From Acetomicrobium hydrogeniformans (GTDB taxonomy: Bacteria; Synergistota; Synergistia; Synergistales; JAFGMB01): a stretch of 64,000 nucleotides of DNA. Numbering within the stretch: the first letter of the stretch is position 1; every line of letters begins with the position of its first letter. The stretch is taken from positions 308,799 to 372,798 of the forward strand of contig JAENYO010000001.1 in assembly GCA_016841745.1 (NCBI GenBank), read 5' to 3'. A program made the translations under genes and the position numbers. Positions 16,901-27,541 of this stretch are shown here, one piece after another. The notes under the pieces were generated by a model. That model was not told where the DNA came from, made no database searches, and saw only the letters and a program-made list of their open reading frames with translations.

Positions 16901-17297
16901 CAGGGAAGCCAATATGCAGGGAGCTATTAATATAGATCTCTCTTCTCTTTCCATGATGAAACTTCTGGAAGGAGTCAAGAATGGGCAGATCAAAAACCTC
17001 TTCGCTGTAGATGTTGACCCTGTATCTGTTGGTTTTACAAAAGAAGATCTTCAGAAACTCGATAACCTTGTAATACTGAACAGTAATCGTTTCGACGGCT
17101 GCGAAGAAGCTGCATTCGTACTGCCTCTAACATCCTGGGCCGAAAAGAACGGAACCTTTACGAATCTCTGCGGTCGCCATGTAGATATAATGGCAGGTCC
17201 TCTTCCAAAAGGAGAAGCCAGAAATCTTGCGTGGATAATTTCCAATACTGCCAGAACTGCAGGAAGAGAATTACACGCAAATCCCCTCAGTTACTAA
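13947..17297 (+). CDS. NuoG-GltD-ferredoxin-MopB fusion oxidoreductase, 1116 aa
   Basis: Domains in order: [2Fe-2S] with Cys37/48/51/65; His97-Cys101/105/109 motif; GltD-type N-terminal cluster (ACIGRVCPAPCQEKC, about 142-156); FAD motif VVGGGPAG (201-208); NAD(P) motif VIGGGNTAMDA (330-340) with IYRRTRAEMPA (355-365), which in GltD homologues favours NADPH; two ferredoxin clusters (Cys612-622, Cys655-665); then a molybdopterin-oxidoreductase-like part starting CNKCPVGC (691-698) and ending NuoG-like (WAEKNGTFTN). No Cys, Sec or Ser ligand of a catalytic molybdenum site was recognised there. It is likely the NAD(P)H-oxidising partner in an NfnABC-like bifurcating complex; a formate dehydrogenase-derived role is the alternative. 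Confidence 0.88.
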   Translation: MERTVKVILNGKEVYGFPEQKILDLCTECGIEIPTLCYDPHLSVHGGCSVCLVEVKGAKSLVRACSAAISNGMEINTRSSRAVNARKLALELLLSDHVGDCRPPCTLTCPANGNVQAYINLAAQGKYKESLDILHEHVTLPACIGRVCPAPCQEKCRRNFVDEEPVSIREIKRFVGDVALEKGFLGTMPSIKENGKSVAVVGGGPAGVSAAYYLRLKGYQVTLIDKEPLLGGMMRYGIPDYRLPQNVLQSEIDWLLGHGVTVRTNTCLGKDVTLDELRNDNDAVLLAMGCWSSSPMRAEGEDLPGVLGGIDFLYTVNSGNPALLGKKVAVIGGGNTAMDACRCAKRLGAEEVSVIYRRTRAEMPAEDIEIEEAMEEGINFTFLASPTKVEGKGKVERIICEKMELGEPDASGRRRPIATGETFAMDVDNVIAAIGQKTDFAGLPGSIHDGRKMIVNEDYATPLPGVFVCGDQQTGPKIAIEAIGNGHWAVDSIDHYLTHGYAKKPFYFDVTRDDLGPEDFTDREKQPREQPAHVQAEKRMSKPFEEYNAGLTEEQVLRDASRCLECGCEDVFECKLRKYAIDYEVDPSRVAGEHISKEENANEYYIRNMDKCILCGRCVRACDEIAGFHAIDFAKRGFDSVMAPQFFVPIEDSDCTFCGLCTQVCPVGALVEKRAPRWPHTEKPEIVKTTCNKCPVGCELDLNLDNSRERIVRITTDLDNPASPTYGNCCVKGRYSFGDVSKDRIITPLQNGNEVAWNDVIAEIGQITENAEKDDTAFLTSASLTNEEMKALKILTGEVLQDIPVTVKDFDIFRPGLDILNSKWGINGSTAGYDQILSSNCILLIDSDTDEEQPVLSSWIRRAMRKNSTQVIYLGNDPGILGKGDSMLLSPRQGTEEDLLKGILAEVTRKTEGNVQDELKPYTLEHTESLTGISSTEIARCVNLLLESKGLVTMWGSKVAASSSRTEKVLKLMEKLDKKSFFLLYREANMQGAINIDLSSLSMMKLLEGVKNGQIKNLFAVDVDPVSVGFTKEDLQKLDNLVILNSNRFDGCEEAAFVLPLTSWAEKNGTFTNLCGRHVDIMAGPLPKGEARNLAWIISNTARTAGRELHANPLSY

Positions 17298-17314
17298 ATC
17301 TATCAAAAAGCAAA

Positions 17315-17350
17315 ACAAGGGGAAGCGCTGAATAGCGCTTCCCCTTGTCA
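17315..17350 (+). terminator. Terminator after the bifurcating-complex operon
   Basis: A perfect 15-bp stem (17315-17329 with 17334-17348, loop GAAT) lies 17 nt after the stop codon at 17297. The plus-strand U-tract is short, but the position between convergent genes supports bidirectional use. Confidence 0.85.
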
Positions 17351-17385
17351 TTAGGATACTTAAAAAATATACAGGCTCTTAAGAA

Positions 17386-19467
17386 TTACTTTTCTTCCTC
17401 TTCCTCCTGGCGGGCAGCTATTACCTTTTTGGTAATATCTCCCGGAACTTCCTCATAATGGGAATAATCCATCGTAAAGAATCCTCTTCCAGAAGTCATG
17501 GATCTCAAGATAATGGCGTATCGGAACATTTCTGCAAGGGGCACCTGGGCTTTAACCACCTGGAGTCTACCTTTACTGTCTATTCCCATTATACGTCCCC
17601 GTCTGCTGTTGAAATCTCCCATAACATCGCCGAGGTAATCCTCCGGGACAACTACCTCTACGTTCATAATAGGTTCAAGAAGTACAGGTGACGCTTCAAG
17701 CATTCCTTTTTTAAAAGCAAGGTGAGAAGCTATCTTGAATGCCATTTCAGAGGAATCGACATCGTGGTAGGAACCAAAGAACAGACTAGCTTTAAAATCC
17801 ACTGTCGGGAAGCCTGCCAGTACACCGTTCTTAATAACCTCTTTAAGACCTTTTTCTACTGCAGGTATATATCCCCTTGGTACGGATCCTCCAACTATCT
17901 TATCTTCAAACTCGAAACCGGAACCTCTCTCGAGAGGAATGAATTCGATATGGACATCTCCATATTGTCCCCGTCCGCCAGACTGTTTTTTATGTTTTCC
18001 CTGAGCCTTGGCAGATTTCCGAATAGTTTCACGGTAGGGAACCTGAGGAGTGTGCGTTTCAAGCTCTACTCCATATCTTTCCTTGATCCTTGACAAGACT
18101 ATGTCTATGTGAAGGTCACCCATGCCCGAAAGAACATTATCATTGGTTTCGATGTTTTTCACGAACTGAAGGGTGGAGTCTTCTTCAAGCATCTTGTGAA
18201 GAGCACTGGAGAGTTTATCTTCATCAGCCCGGCTTTTGGCTTCAAGGGCAACACTGTAAACCGGTTTTGGGAACCTGATGGGCGGGAATGTCATCTTTGC
18301 ACCCTTAAGGGCAAGGGTATCCCCTACATGAGTGCTATGAAGCTTTGGAATGGCTACAATATCTCCAACTACAACATCTTTGGAGTCTTCTCCTTCTTTC
18401 CCTTTCATAACCCTGAAAGAACTGATACGTTCTTCTTCGTCCCTGTTAACGTTATAGACAGGATGATCAGAGTTAAGGGTTCCAGAATTGACTCTGATGA
18501 ATGACAGTTTTCCCACATAGGGATCGACCATTATCTTGAAGCATAGAGCTGTAAAGGGAGCTTCCGGATCCGGACTTATCATGACTTCATTTTCACCTTC
18601 CAGAGCGATCCTTGGCCTGGTTTCCATAGGATCCGGAAGAACATGGATAATTGAATCCAGAAACTGGGTAACACCGACGTTAGTAGTACTGGAACCAGGG
18701 ATCACTGGGAATAGGATCCTTTTTGCTACAGCTTTTCTGAGAGCTTTATGAAGATCATCCTCTGATATTTCTTCCCCTTCAAGATAAAGCATCATAAGCT
18801 CGTCGTCAGCTTCAACAATGTTCTCAACGAGTGATTCTCTCGCAGATGAGGCTTCATCTGCCATCTCTGGGGGAACCTCCGTTTCCTCAAAGGCTGCAGA
18901 ACCATCCCCTTTGTAAATATATGCTTTGCCTCTCAGAATATCCACTACACCTTTAAAAGATGTTTCCTTGCCAATTGGAAGGAATAGGGGGGTAGCTTTC
19001 TCTGAAAGCTCTTCTTTAATCTCTGTGACAGTTCTCTGGAAATCAGAGTTCTCCCTGTCCAGCTTACTTACGTAAAAAACTACTGGCAGGTTAAAATCTT
19101 CAGAAAATTCCCAGGCTTTCCCAGTGTGCACCTCTACCCCGTGAAGTCCGCTGATAACAATAGCAGTAGAATCTGAAACACGCATGGCTGATCGCATTTC
19201 ACCGATGAAGTCAGCATAACCAGGGGTATCAAGTACGTAAATGACCTTATCATTTCGATTCAGAGTCAAAAGGGCCGAATTGATAGAGATCTGCCGCTTA
19301 TGTTCCTCACTTGTGAAGTCAGAAACCATGTTCCCGCCTTCGATGCTTCCCATACGGGTAATATCTCCATTGTTGAACAACATTGCCTCGGAAAGAGAAG
19401 TTTTCCCTGCTCCTCCATGAGCAACAATAGCTATACTCCTTATGTCTTGGGGCTTGTGTTTTCCCAT
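17386..19467 (-). CDS. Elongation factor G-like paralogue
   Basis: A 693-aa translational GTPase with full EF-G domain order: G domain, domain II, then domains III-V (late GYIPAVEKGLKEVIKNGVL and FNSRRGRIMG). The P-loop is AHGGAGKTS, G3 is DTPGYADF, and the G4 motif reads SKLD rather than the NKMD of canonical EF-G. These features match the EF-G-like protein found beside the true EF-G in many anaerobes, whose role (recycling, stress) is unclear. The ATG at 19467 with GGGAGG upstream is chosen over one at 19491. No str operon ribosomal genes are next to it. Confidence 0.9.
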   Translation of the reverse strand: MGKHKPQDIRSIAIVAHGGAGKTSLSEAMLFNNGDITRMGSIEGGNMVSDFTSEEHKRQISINSALLTLNRNDKVIYVLDTPGYADFIGEMRSAMRVSDSTAIVISGLHGVEVHTGKAWEFSEDFNLPVVFYVSKLDRENSDFQRTVTEIKEELSEKATPLFLPIGKETSFKGVVDILRGKAYIYKGDGSAAFEETEVPPEMADEASSARESLVENIVEADDELMMLYLEGEEISEDDLHKALRKAVAKRILFPVIPGSSTTNVGVTQFLDSIIHVLPDPMETRPRIALEGENEVMISPDPEAPFTALCFKIMVDPYVGKLSFIRVNSGTLNSDHPVYNVNRDEEERISSFRVMKGKEGEDSKDVVVGDIVAIPKLHSTHVGDTLALKGAKMTFPPIRFPKPVYSVALEAKSRADEDKLSSALHKMLEEDSTLQFVKNIETNDNVLSGMGDLHIDIVLSRIKERYGVELETHTPQVPYRETIRKSAKAQGKHKKQSGGRGQYGDVHIEFIPLERGSGFEFEDKIVGGSVPRGYIPAVEKGLKEVIKNGVLAGFPTVDFKASLFFGSYHDVDSSEMAFKIASHLAFKKGMLEASPVLLEPIMNVEVVVPEDYLGDVMGDFNSRRGRIMGIDSKGRLQVVKAQVPLAEMFRYAIILRSMTSGRGFFTMDYSHYEEVPGDITKKVIAARQEEEEEK

Positions 19468-19620
19468 ACGCTTTTTACCTCCCTGTTGCAATCGTGTTTT
19501 CAGTGCATGAAATATGTTGCCTCTTTATCACATTTCTTTTACTCACTTGAAATATCTTACGCACACATGCTCATATCGTCAACAAACCAGGTGCAGCTTT
19601 TCCTGAAAAACACCTGCCGA

Positions 19621-21093
19621 TCAGTTGTTTTCCAGAAGGGATGCCAGTATCCATGAAACCTCAGAAGGATCAGCCTGTCCCCTTGTTTCCCTCATGACAA
19701 GTCCCTTAAGATATTTCTGTTTCTTTCCATTAAGGTCCTCTCCTGATCTTATTACTCTAACTACATCATTATTCTGTTCAAGGATCTTGCTGACAAGGTC
19801 CCTGAGTTGATCCCCTGCTATTCCTCCCGCGCTGATATCACAAAGGGACATTGCAGAATGGAGATCAGAACTATTTTCTATCATATGTTCAAATACTTCC
19901 TTCGCAGCTGTATTTGAGAGTTTTCGGTTATCCATCATCACTATCATTTCCGCGATTATATGCGATGAAATGGGAAAATCTTTCAGTTCCATCTTGTTCT
20001 CATTAAGAACACGGAGAACTTCCGTGCGAAGCCAGTTGGCAGTCCTCTCTGGAGAACCTCCTGATATAAGACAGTTTTCATAAAAATCAGCCATATCACG
20101 ATTTTCTGTAAGAGTAGCACTATCCTGTTCAGACAGGCCATAAGTGTCCTTGAATCTTCTCTTCCTATCCCATGGGAGTTCTGGTAATTTATCCAGCTGC
20201 TCCTTTACATATCCATCAGGAAGGACAAGAGGGGGTAGATCTGGTTCCGGGAAATATCTGTAATCATGCGCTTCTTCTTTACTCCTCGAAGAAATGGTTA
20301 TGCCCTGGGAATCATTCCAGTGACGTGTTTCCTGTATGATAATTTTTCCTTCTGAAAGCATCTTGATATGCCTTTTAATCTCATATTCAAGGGCCCTTTC
20401 AAGAGCTTTCAGTGAATTCATATTCTTGATCTCAGCCCGCTCTCCCCATCTTCCATCAGAACATTTTACAGAGATATTGGCATCCACCCTCAGCGAACCT
20501 TTTTCCATATCTCCATCTGAAACTCCAAGATATCTTACAAGCTGTCGTATGACAGATACATACTGTCTGGCCTCGGCCGGAGTTCGAAGATCGGGCTCAG
20601 AAACTATTTCGGCGAGGGGAACACCACCCCGGTTGTAGTCCACAAAAGACTGGGAGGCTCCGGTCAGACGACCATCGCTGGTTCCATGAACAAGTTTCCC
20701 GGCATCCTCTTCCAGGTGGAGTCTGGTTATTCCAATTGGCCTCAGGGTGCCGTCCTCAGATGTAATATTTATAAATCCATGTTCAGCAAGAGGAAGATCG
20801 TACTGGGATATCTGATAAGCCTTGGGAAGATCCGGATAAAAATAATTCTTTCTATGGAACCTTGTGGCATTCCTCACTGTACAATTCAACGCAAGAGAAG
20901 CTCTAACCCCATACTCAACTGCTTTTGCATTAAGCACGGGGAGGGTTCCCGGCAGCCCCAGACACAGAGGACAGACATTCGTATTTGGCACAGCTCCGAT
21001 ATAATCAGTTGAACAGGAGCAGAATATCTTACTCGCCGTGGCAAGCTGTACGTGGATCTCAAGTCCAATAACTGGTGTAAAAAGCAGGGACAT
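19621..21093 (-). CDS. gatB: Asp-tRNA(Asn)/Glu-tRNA(Gln) amidotransferase subunit B
   Basis: A 490-aa subunit that binds the mischarged tRNA and performs the kinase/amidation step with GatA. N-terminal LFTPVIGLEIHVQL, the zinc cysteines CSCSTDY and CPLCLGLPGTLP, and the C-terminal YqeY-like domain are all present. Start and stop of gatB and gatA touch at 21093, so the genes are translationally coupled in the order gatC-gatA-gatB. Presence of the system implies indirect synthesis of Gln-tRNA and/or Asn-tRNA. Confidence 0.97.
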   Translation of the reverse strand: MSLLFTPVIGLEIHVQLATASKIFCSCSTDYIGAVPNTNVCPLCLGLPGTLPVLNAKAVEYGVRASLALNCTVRNATRFHRKNYFYPDLPKAYQISQYDLPLAEHGFINITSEDGTLRPIGITRLHLEEDAGKLVHGTSDGRLTGASQSFVDYNRGGVPLAEIVSEPDLRTPAEARQYVSVIRQLVRYLGVSDGDMEKGSLRVDANISVKCSDGRWGERAEIKNMNSLKALERALEYEIKRHIKMLSEGKIIIQETRHWNDSQGITISSRSKEEAHDYRYFPEPDLPPLVLPDGYVKEQLDKLPELPWDRKRRFKDTYGLSEQDSATLTENRDMADFYENCLISGGSPERTANWLRTEVLRVLNENKMELKDFPISSHIIAEMIVMMDNRKLSNTAAKEVFEHMIENSSDLHSAMSLCDISAGGIAGDQLRDLVSKILEQNNDVVRVIRSGEDLNGKKQKYLKGLVMRETRGQADPSEVSWILASLLENN

Positions 21094-22559
21094 TATTGAT
21101 CACCTCCAGCAATAAGGGACGGTCCAAAACTTCTCTCCAGAACAGATGCAGCAGCCAGTAGTTGCATTTCTCCCCATTTAGGACCGATGAGCTGGACTCC
21201 AAGAGGAAGCCCCTTCCGGGAATAACCGGCATTTAGAGAAAGTCCGGGAAGACCTGCCATATTTATGGGCAGAGTAAATACATCCGCCATGTACATCTGG
21301 ATAGGATCGTCCAGGAGTTCACCCTTCCTGAAGGCCGGAGTGGGAGCAGTCGGCATGATAATAGTATCAACCCTGGAAAAAGCTTCCTTAAATTCACTGG
21401 TCATTATCTGGCGAACCTTCTGGGCAGTTAGATAATATGCATCATAGTATCCGGAACTCAACACATAAGTTCCAGTTAATATTCTCCGTTTGACTTCTTC
21501 TCCAAAACCGTCTCCACGGATCTTCAGATACATATCCATAAGATCTTCTTCCTCACTGCTGATACCATATCTGACTCCGTCATATCTGGCCAGGTTCGAA
21601 CTGGCCTCTGCGGGAGCAATAATATAGTATGTTGCAAGACCATAGCGGACCATTACCGGGAGGGAGAGTTCCACTATCTCCGCTCCCTCAGACCTCGCAA
21701 CTTCTATTGTTTTCTCAAGGGCTTCCCTTACCTCGGGATCAATGTCATAATCCATAAATTCTTTTACTATCCCTACCTTCTTTTCCTTAAGAGAAGATTG
21801 ATCCAGAACAGATTGATAATCAGGCCTTTTAGAGGGATTGCAGGTTGAATCCCGTGGATCAGGTTTTGAAATAACCTGCAGCGTAAGAGCAATATCTTCT
21901 ATGGATCTTGCAAAGGGACCGATCTGGTCAAGAGAAGACGCAAAAGCTACCAGTCCCCATCTACTCACAAGTCCATAAGTTGGTTTAAGTCCGCAGGTCC
22001 CGCAGAAGGCTGCTGGCTGACGTATGGAACCACCCGTATCACTTCCAAGGGATATAGGTGCATAACCAGCAGCAACAGAGGCCGCACTGCCCCCTGAACT
22101 TCCTCCTGGGACCCGGTCAGGATCCCAGGGATTGCTGCAGGGTCCAAAGGCTGAGTGCTCCGTGGAACTTCCCATGGCAAATTCATCCATATTGGCTTTA
22201 CCAAGGACAATAGCTCCTTCTTTCTCAAGTTCGGCGACAACAGTCGCAGTAAAAGGAGGCTTCCAGTCCCCCAGAATTCTACTTGCACAAGTCGTTCTGA
22301 TACCCTGAACGCACATATTATCCTTGATCACCACAGGAACTCCGGCAAGAAGTCCAGGATCCTCTCCCGCGGAGAGCATCCTGTCTACCCGGTCTGCTTT
22401 CTCCAATGCCCTTTCATCCACCCTTGTTATCAGGGCATTGAGACCTTTTTCCAGACTGTTTATTCTTTCAAGGGAAGATTCTATGGTTTCTCTTGCCGTT
22501 ATTTCTCCCGATTTAACTTTTCTGCATATCTCATGAGCAGATAAACGATAGAAATCCAT
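21093..22559 (-). CDS. gatA: Asp-tRNA(Asn)/Glu-tRNA(Gln) amidotransferase subunit A
   Basis: A 488-aa amidase-signature enzyme releasing ammonia from glutamine for transamidation. The Ser-cisSer-Lys triad elements are visible: VVIKDNM carries the Lys, and GGSSGGSAASVAAG with LGSDTGGSIRQPA carries the serines. Normal length. SD GAGGAGGGG precedes the ATG, which starts 5 nt after the end of gatC. Confidence 0.97.
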   Translation of the reverse strand: MDFYRLSAHEICRKVKSGEITARETIESSLERINSLEKGLNALITRVDERALEKADRVDRMLSAGEDPGLLAGVPVVIKDNMCVQGIRTTCASRILGDWKPPFTATVVAELEKEGAIVLGKANMDEFAMGSSTEHSAFGPCSNPWDPDRVPGGSSGGSAASVAAGYAPISLGSDTGGSIRQPAAFCGTCGLKPTYGLVSRWGLVAFASSLDQIGPFARSIEDIALTLQVISKPDPRDSTCNPSKRPDYQSVLDQSSLKEKKVGIVKEFMDYDIDPEVREALEKTIEVARSEGAEIVELSLPVMVRYGLATYYIIAPAEASSNLARYDGVRYGISSEEEDLMDMYLKIRGDGFGEEVKRRILTGTYVLSSGYYDAYYLTAQKVRQIMTSEFKEAFSRVDTIIMPTAPTPAFRKGELLDDPIQMYMADVFTLPINMAGLPGLSLNAGYSRKGLPLGVQLIGPKWGEMQLLAAASVLERSFGPSLIAGGDQ

Positions 22560-22564
22560 ATTCT

Positions 22565-22858
22565 CTACCCCTCCTCACTAACAATCCGTGGGACCCGGAA
22601 AAAATCTCCATCCCTGTGAGAAGCTTCGTTAAGAGCATCTTCTCTAAGTTCCCATTTTTCTGCCCTGTCTTCTCTGAGAGGGGTCTGGGTTTCATCCATT
22701 ACGAATGGATCAATGTTATCAAGATCCAGCTCATTCAGTTTGCCGAAATGTTCAAGAATGCTGTCAAAATGATGAGCCAGTGACCGGACTTCCTCTTCAT
22801 CTACTTCAAGACGTGCCAGTAGGGCAACTTTCCTGACTTCCTGTTCTGATATGGCCAT
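22565..22858 (-). CDS. gatC: Asp-tRNA(Asn)/Glu-tRNA(Gln) amidotransferase subunit C
   Basis: A 97-aa accessory subunit that wraps around GatA and GatB and stabilises the complex. Typical opening SEQEVRKVALLARLEVDEEE, then an ILEHFGKLNELD helix and a late LREDRAEK segment (usual LRxD). First gene of gatCAB. It follows ligA by 84 nt, so it may share a transcript with the upstream ligA and lysS genes. Confidence 0.95.
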   Translation of the reverse strand: MAISEQEVRKVALLARLEVDEEEVRSLAHHFDSILEHFGKLNELDLDNIDPFVMDETQTPLREDRAEKWELREDALNEASHRDGDFFRVPRIVSEEG

Positions 22859-22942
22859 TCAGATTCCTCCCTGTTTGGAAAAGAACCATATCTTTTCTTT
22901 TCTGAATGATATGGCATCCATAAAATAATTAGTATTAAATTT

Positions 22943-24976
<2,034 letters not shown>

Positions 24977-24985
24977 CTATAACCT

Positions 24986-26500
24986 TCAGATCTTCGGTTT
25001 CATTGTCGGGAAAAGGATAACATCTCTTATGGACCTGGAATTAGTAAGGAACATTACCAGCCTGTCAATACCTATCCCTAGACCACCTGTAGGAGGAAGA
25101 CCATATTCAAGAGAATTTATATAATCTTCATCAAAGGCATGGGCCTCTTCATCACCCATTTCCTTCTTTTTGAGCTGATCTTCAAAACGGGATCTCTGAT
25201 CCAGAGGATCATTCAGTTCACTGAATGCATTAGCGATCTCTGAACCATTAATGAAAAGTTCAAACCGGTTAGTATAATCCGGATTTTCAGGGTCTCTCTT
25301 GGCAAGGGGGGATATCTCTGTTGGATGCCCGAGTACAAAAGTAGGCTGAATAAGCTTATCTTCCACAAACTCCTCGAACATCTCCGCAAGAAGTATGAAT
25401 CTGCTCTCATGACCTTCAACTTCCAGTCCTGCCCCCTCTGCAATTTTCCTTGCTTCATGATCAGAGGTTATACTGGAGAAATCCACATCACAGTGCTCTT
25501 TCACAAGATCAAGCATGGTTGCCCTCTTGAAGGGAGGCGTAAGATCAAGCAATGTACCCTGGTAATCTACCTTTCTCTCTCCGATAGCATCTGCACAGGC
25601 AACTATTATCTCCTCTGTAAGGTCCATCATGTCTTCATAATTGGCATAGGCCCAGTACACTTCCATGGCTGTGAACTCAGGATTATGCATAAGATCTATT
25701 CCTTCATTTCGGAAGTTCTTCCCGATCTCATAAACTCTGCCGAACATCCCGACTATCAATCTCTTAAGATAGAGTTCTGTAGCTATTCTCAAATACATAT
25801 CTACACCAAGGGCATTATGAAAGGTTTTGAAAGGTCGGGCATTTGCACCACCAGCAAGTACAGATAATGTAGGTGTTTCAACCTCAAGAGTCCCATGGTC
25901 ATCCAGGACTCTTCGGAATGTCTGGATGATCTTCGTTCTTTTCCTGAATACCTCTCTGACATCCGAATTGGCAATTAGGTCTACATAACGCTGTCTGTAA
26001 CGTGTTTCAACATCCTTCAGTCCATGCCATTTTTCGGGTAGAGGTCTCAAGGCTTTGGAAAGGAGGGTACATTCTGTTACAAAAAGGGTCAATTCACCCC
26101 TTCTGGTTCTGAAAGGATGCCCCTTAACACCTATAATATCTCCTGTATCCACCCATTTTTTAACAAAGTTGTAATTATTTTCGCCCATGGCATTGAACTG
26201 AAAATAAAGCTGAAGACGGTCATTTTCATCTTCCAGAGTAACAAAACTGGCCTTCCCGTGTTTTCTGAAAGTCATAACCCTTCCTGCAGTGACAATTTCG
26301 GAATCCTCTTCTCCCTGGTCAGGCTCAAGATGAGAAAATTTATTAAGGACGTAGGCCAGATCGTGCTTTTTATCCCACTTCTGGTGAAGAAAGGGATCAT
26401 ATCCCTCTTCTTCTCTGAGGCGTGTTAACTTGTCTAACCTCTGTTTGACGATCTCATCCTCCGGTAACCTATATTTTTCCTGTTCATTACTTGAACTCAT
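24986..26500 (-). CDS. lysS: Lysyl-tRNA synthetase, class II
   Basis: A 504-aa LysRS. It has an N-terminal OB-fold anticodon domain and class II catalytic motifs: motif 2 region FRNEGIDLMHNPEFT and motif 3 near the C-terminus (GIGIDRLVMFLT). The ATG at 26500 is placed by AAAGGAGAG 7 nt upstream, a ribosome site that overlaps the last codons of the dus gene. A start six codons earlier would begin inside that SD and is rejected. Confidence 0.97.
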   Translation of the reverse strand: MSSSNEQEKYRLPEDEIVKQRLDKLTRLREEEGYDPFLHQKWDKKHDLAYVLNKFSHLEPDQGEEDSEIVTAGRVMTFRKHGKASFVTLEDENDRLQLYFQFNAMGENNYNFVKKWVDTGDIIGVKGHPFRTRRGELTLFVTECTLLSKALRPLPEKWHGLKDVETRYRQRYVDLIANSDVREVFRKRTKIIQTFRRVLDDHGTLEVETPTLSVLAGGANARPFKTFHNALGVDMYLRIATELYLKRLIVGMFGRVYEIGKNFRNEGIDLMHNPEFTAMEVYWAYANYEDMMDLTEEIIVACADAIGERKVDYQGTLLDLTPPFKRATMLDLVKEHCDVDFSSITSDHEARKIAEGAGLEVEGHESRFILLAEMFEEFVEDKLIQPTFVLGHPTEISPLAKRDPENPDYTNRFELFINGSEIANAFSELNDPLDQRSRFEDQLKKKEMGDEEAHAFDEDYINSLEYGLPPTGGLGIGIDRLVMFLTNSRSIRDVILFPTMKPKI

Positions 26501-27533
26501 AATTATCTCTCCTTTCAAGAAAATCCTGTAATTTATCGAGAAGATGGCTCAGGTTATCCCAGCCGTGTGTCATTGCAAACTGTCTTCTGAACTCTGCTAC
26601 TCCAGGTATGCCCTTGAACATACCTGAGAGGAAACGTTTGACCAGAATCTCAGCTATTTTAGCATTATACTTGTTCTGAATATCCTCTCCCATTCCCTTT
26701 AAAAGTTCTGCCTGAAAACCTGTTGATGGGTAGATCATTCTCTCTTCAACGTTATATCCCATCTTTGCCAGAGTCCTGGGAACAAGAAAAGGATCCCTCA
26801 GGGCCCCTCTTGCAAAAAGGACAGCAGAACAGCCTCTATCAAGAAAATCAAGAGCATCTTCAGGATTGAATACATCACCGCTTGCACCGATAAAACCGGG
26901 AAATTCACGTGCTGCCTCATATATTGCATTCCTGTCAGAAATTCCCTCATATCTCTGGGAAGGTGTTCTTCCATGAATAGTGATATGGCTGGCACCAGCA
27001 GTGACAAGTTCCTGGCAAAGACTGAGAGTATTCAGGGGGTGCAGATCTCCAGTTTTTCTTATCTTCAGCCAGACCGGATAACCGAGCTTACGGAGCTGAG
27101 TTACCATTTCAACAGCAAGACCAGGATTTTCTAAAAGCTTCGATCCAGCTCCCTTTTTCAGTACTTTGGGCATGGGACAAGCCATATTGATCCCCAATGC
27201 AGCAAAGGAATGATTCTGAAGGGCTATTTCTGCCCCTTCGACAAGCGTCTTGACATCTCCAGCAAACAACTGGAGAACAAGAGGTGTCTCACATGGATCA
27301 GGTTCCAGCATGTTCCCGGTTTTATTGTTTCCCCTGCTCAGGCCCGCACAACTGATCATTTCTGTATGCACAAGCCCAGCCCCTAGAAAGACAAAGAACT
27401 TTCGTACAGGAGAAATGGTGATCCCGGCCAGAGGTGCAAGCCATAGAGGATTCCTTGCCATTACTCCACCTATTTCAAGGGAAGGGTTATTCAAAGGCTT
27501 ATCAAAAGACGAAGAATCAGTTTTACCCAACAT
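26487..27533 (-). CDS. dus: tRNA-dihydrouridine synthase
   Basis: A 348-aa FMN-dependent reductase that makes dihydrouridine in the tRNA D loop. TIM-barrel motifs include LAPLAGIT, the catalytic Cys region GINMACPMPKVLKKGAGSKL, TIHGRTPSQRYEG and IGASGDVFNPEDA. DusB-like by overall pattern; the exact target uridines cannot be assigned. Its end overlaps lysS by 14 nt and its start is 8 nt after coaX ends, so coaX-dus-lysS-ligA-gatCAB is probably one transcript. Confidence 0.94.
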   Translation of the reverse strand: MLGKTDSSSFDKPLNNPSLEIGGVMARNPLWLAPLAGITISPVRKFFVFLGAGLVHTEMISCAGLSRGNNKTGNMLEPDPCETPLVLQLFAGDVKTLVEGAEIALQNHSFAALGINMACPMPKVLKKGAGSKLLENPGLAVEMVTQLRKLGYPVWLKIRKTGDLHPLNTLSLCQELVTAGASHITIHGRTPSQRYEGISDRNAIYEAAREFPGFIGASGDVFNPEDALDFLDRGCSAVLFARGALRDPFLVPRTLAKMGYNVEERMIYPSTGFQAELLKGMGEDIQNKYNAKIAEILVKRFLSGMFKGIPGVAEFRRQFAMTHGWDNLSHLLDKLQDFLERRDNYEFK

Positions 27534-27541
27534 TCTAACAA

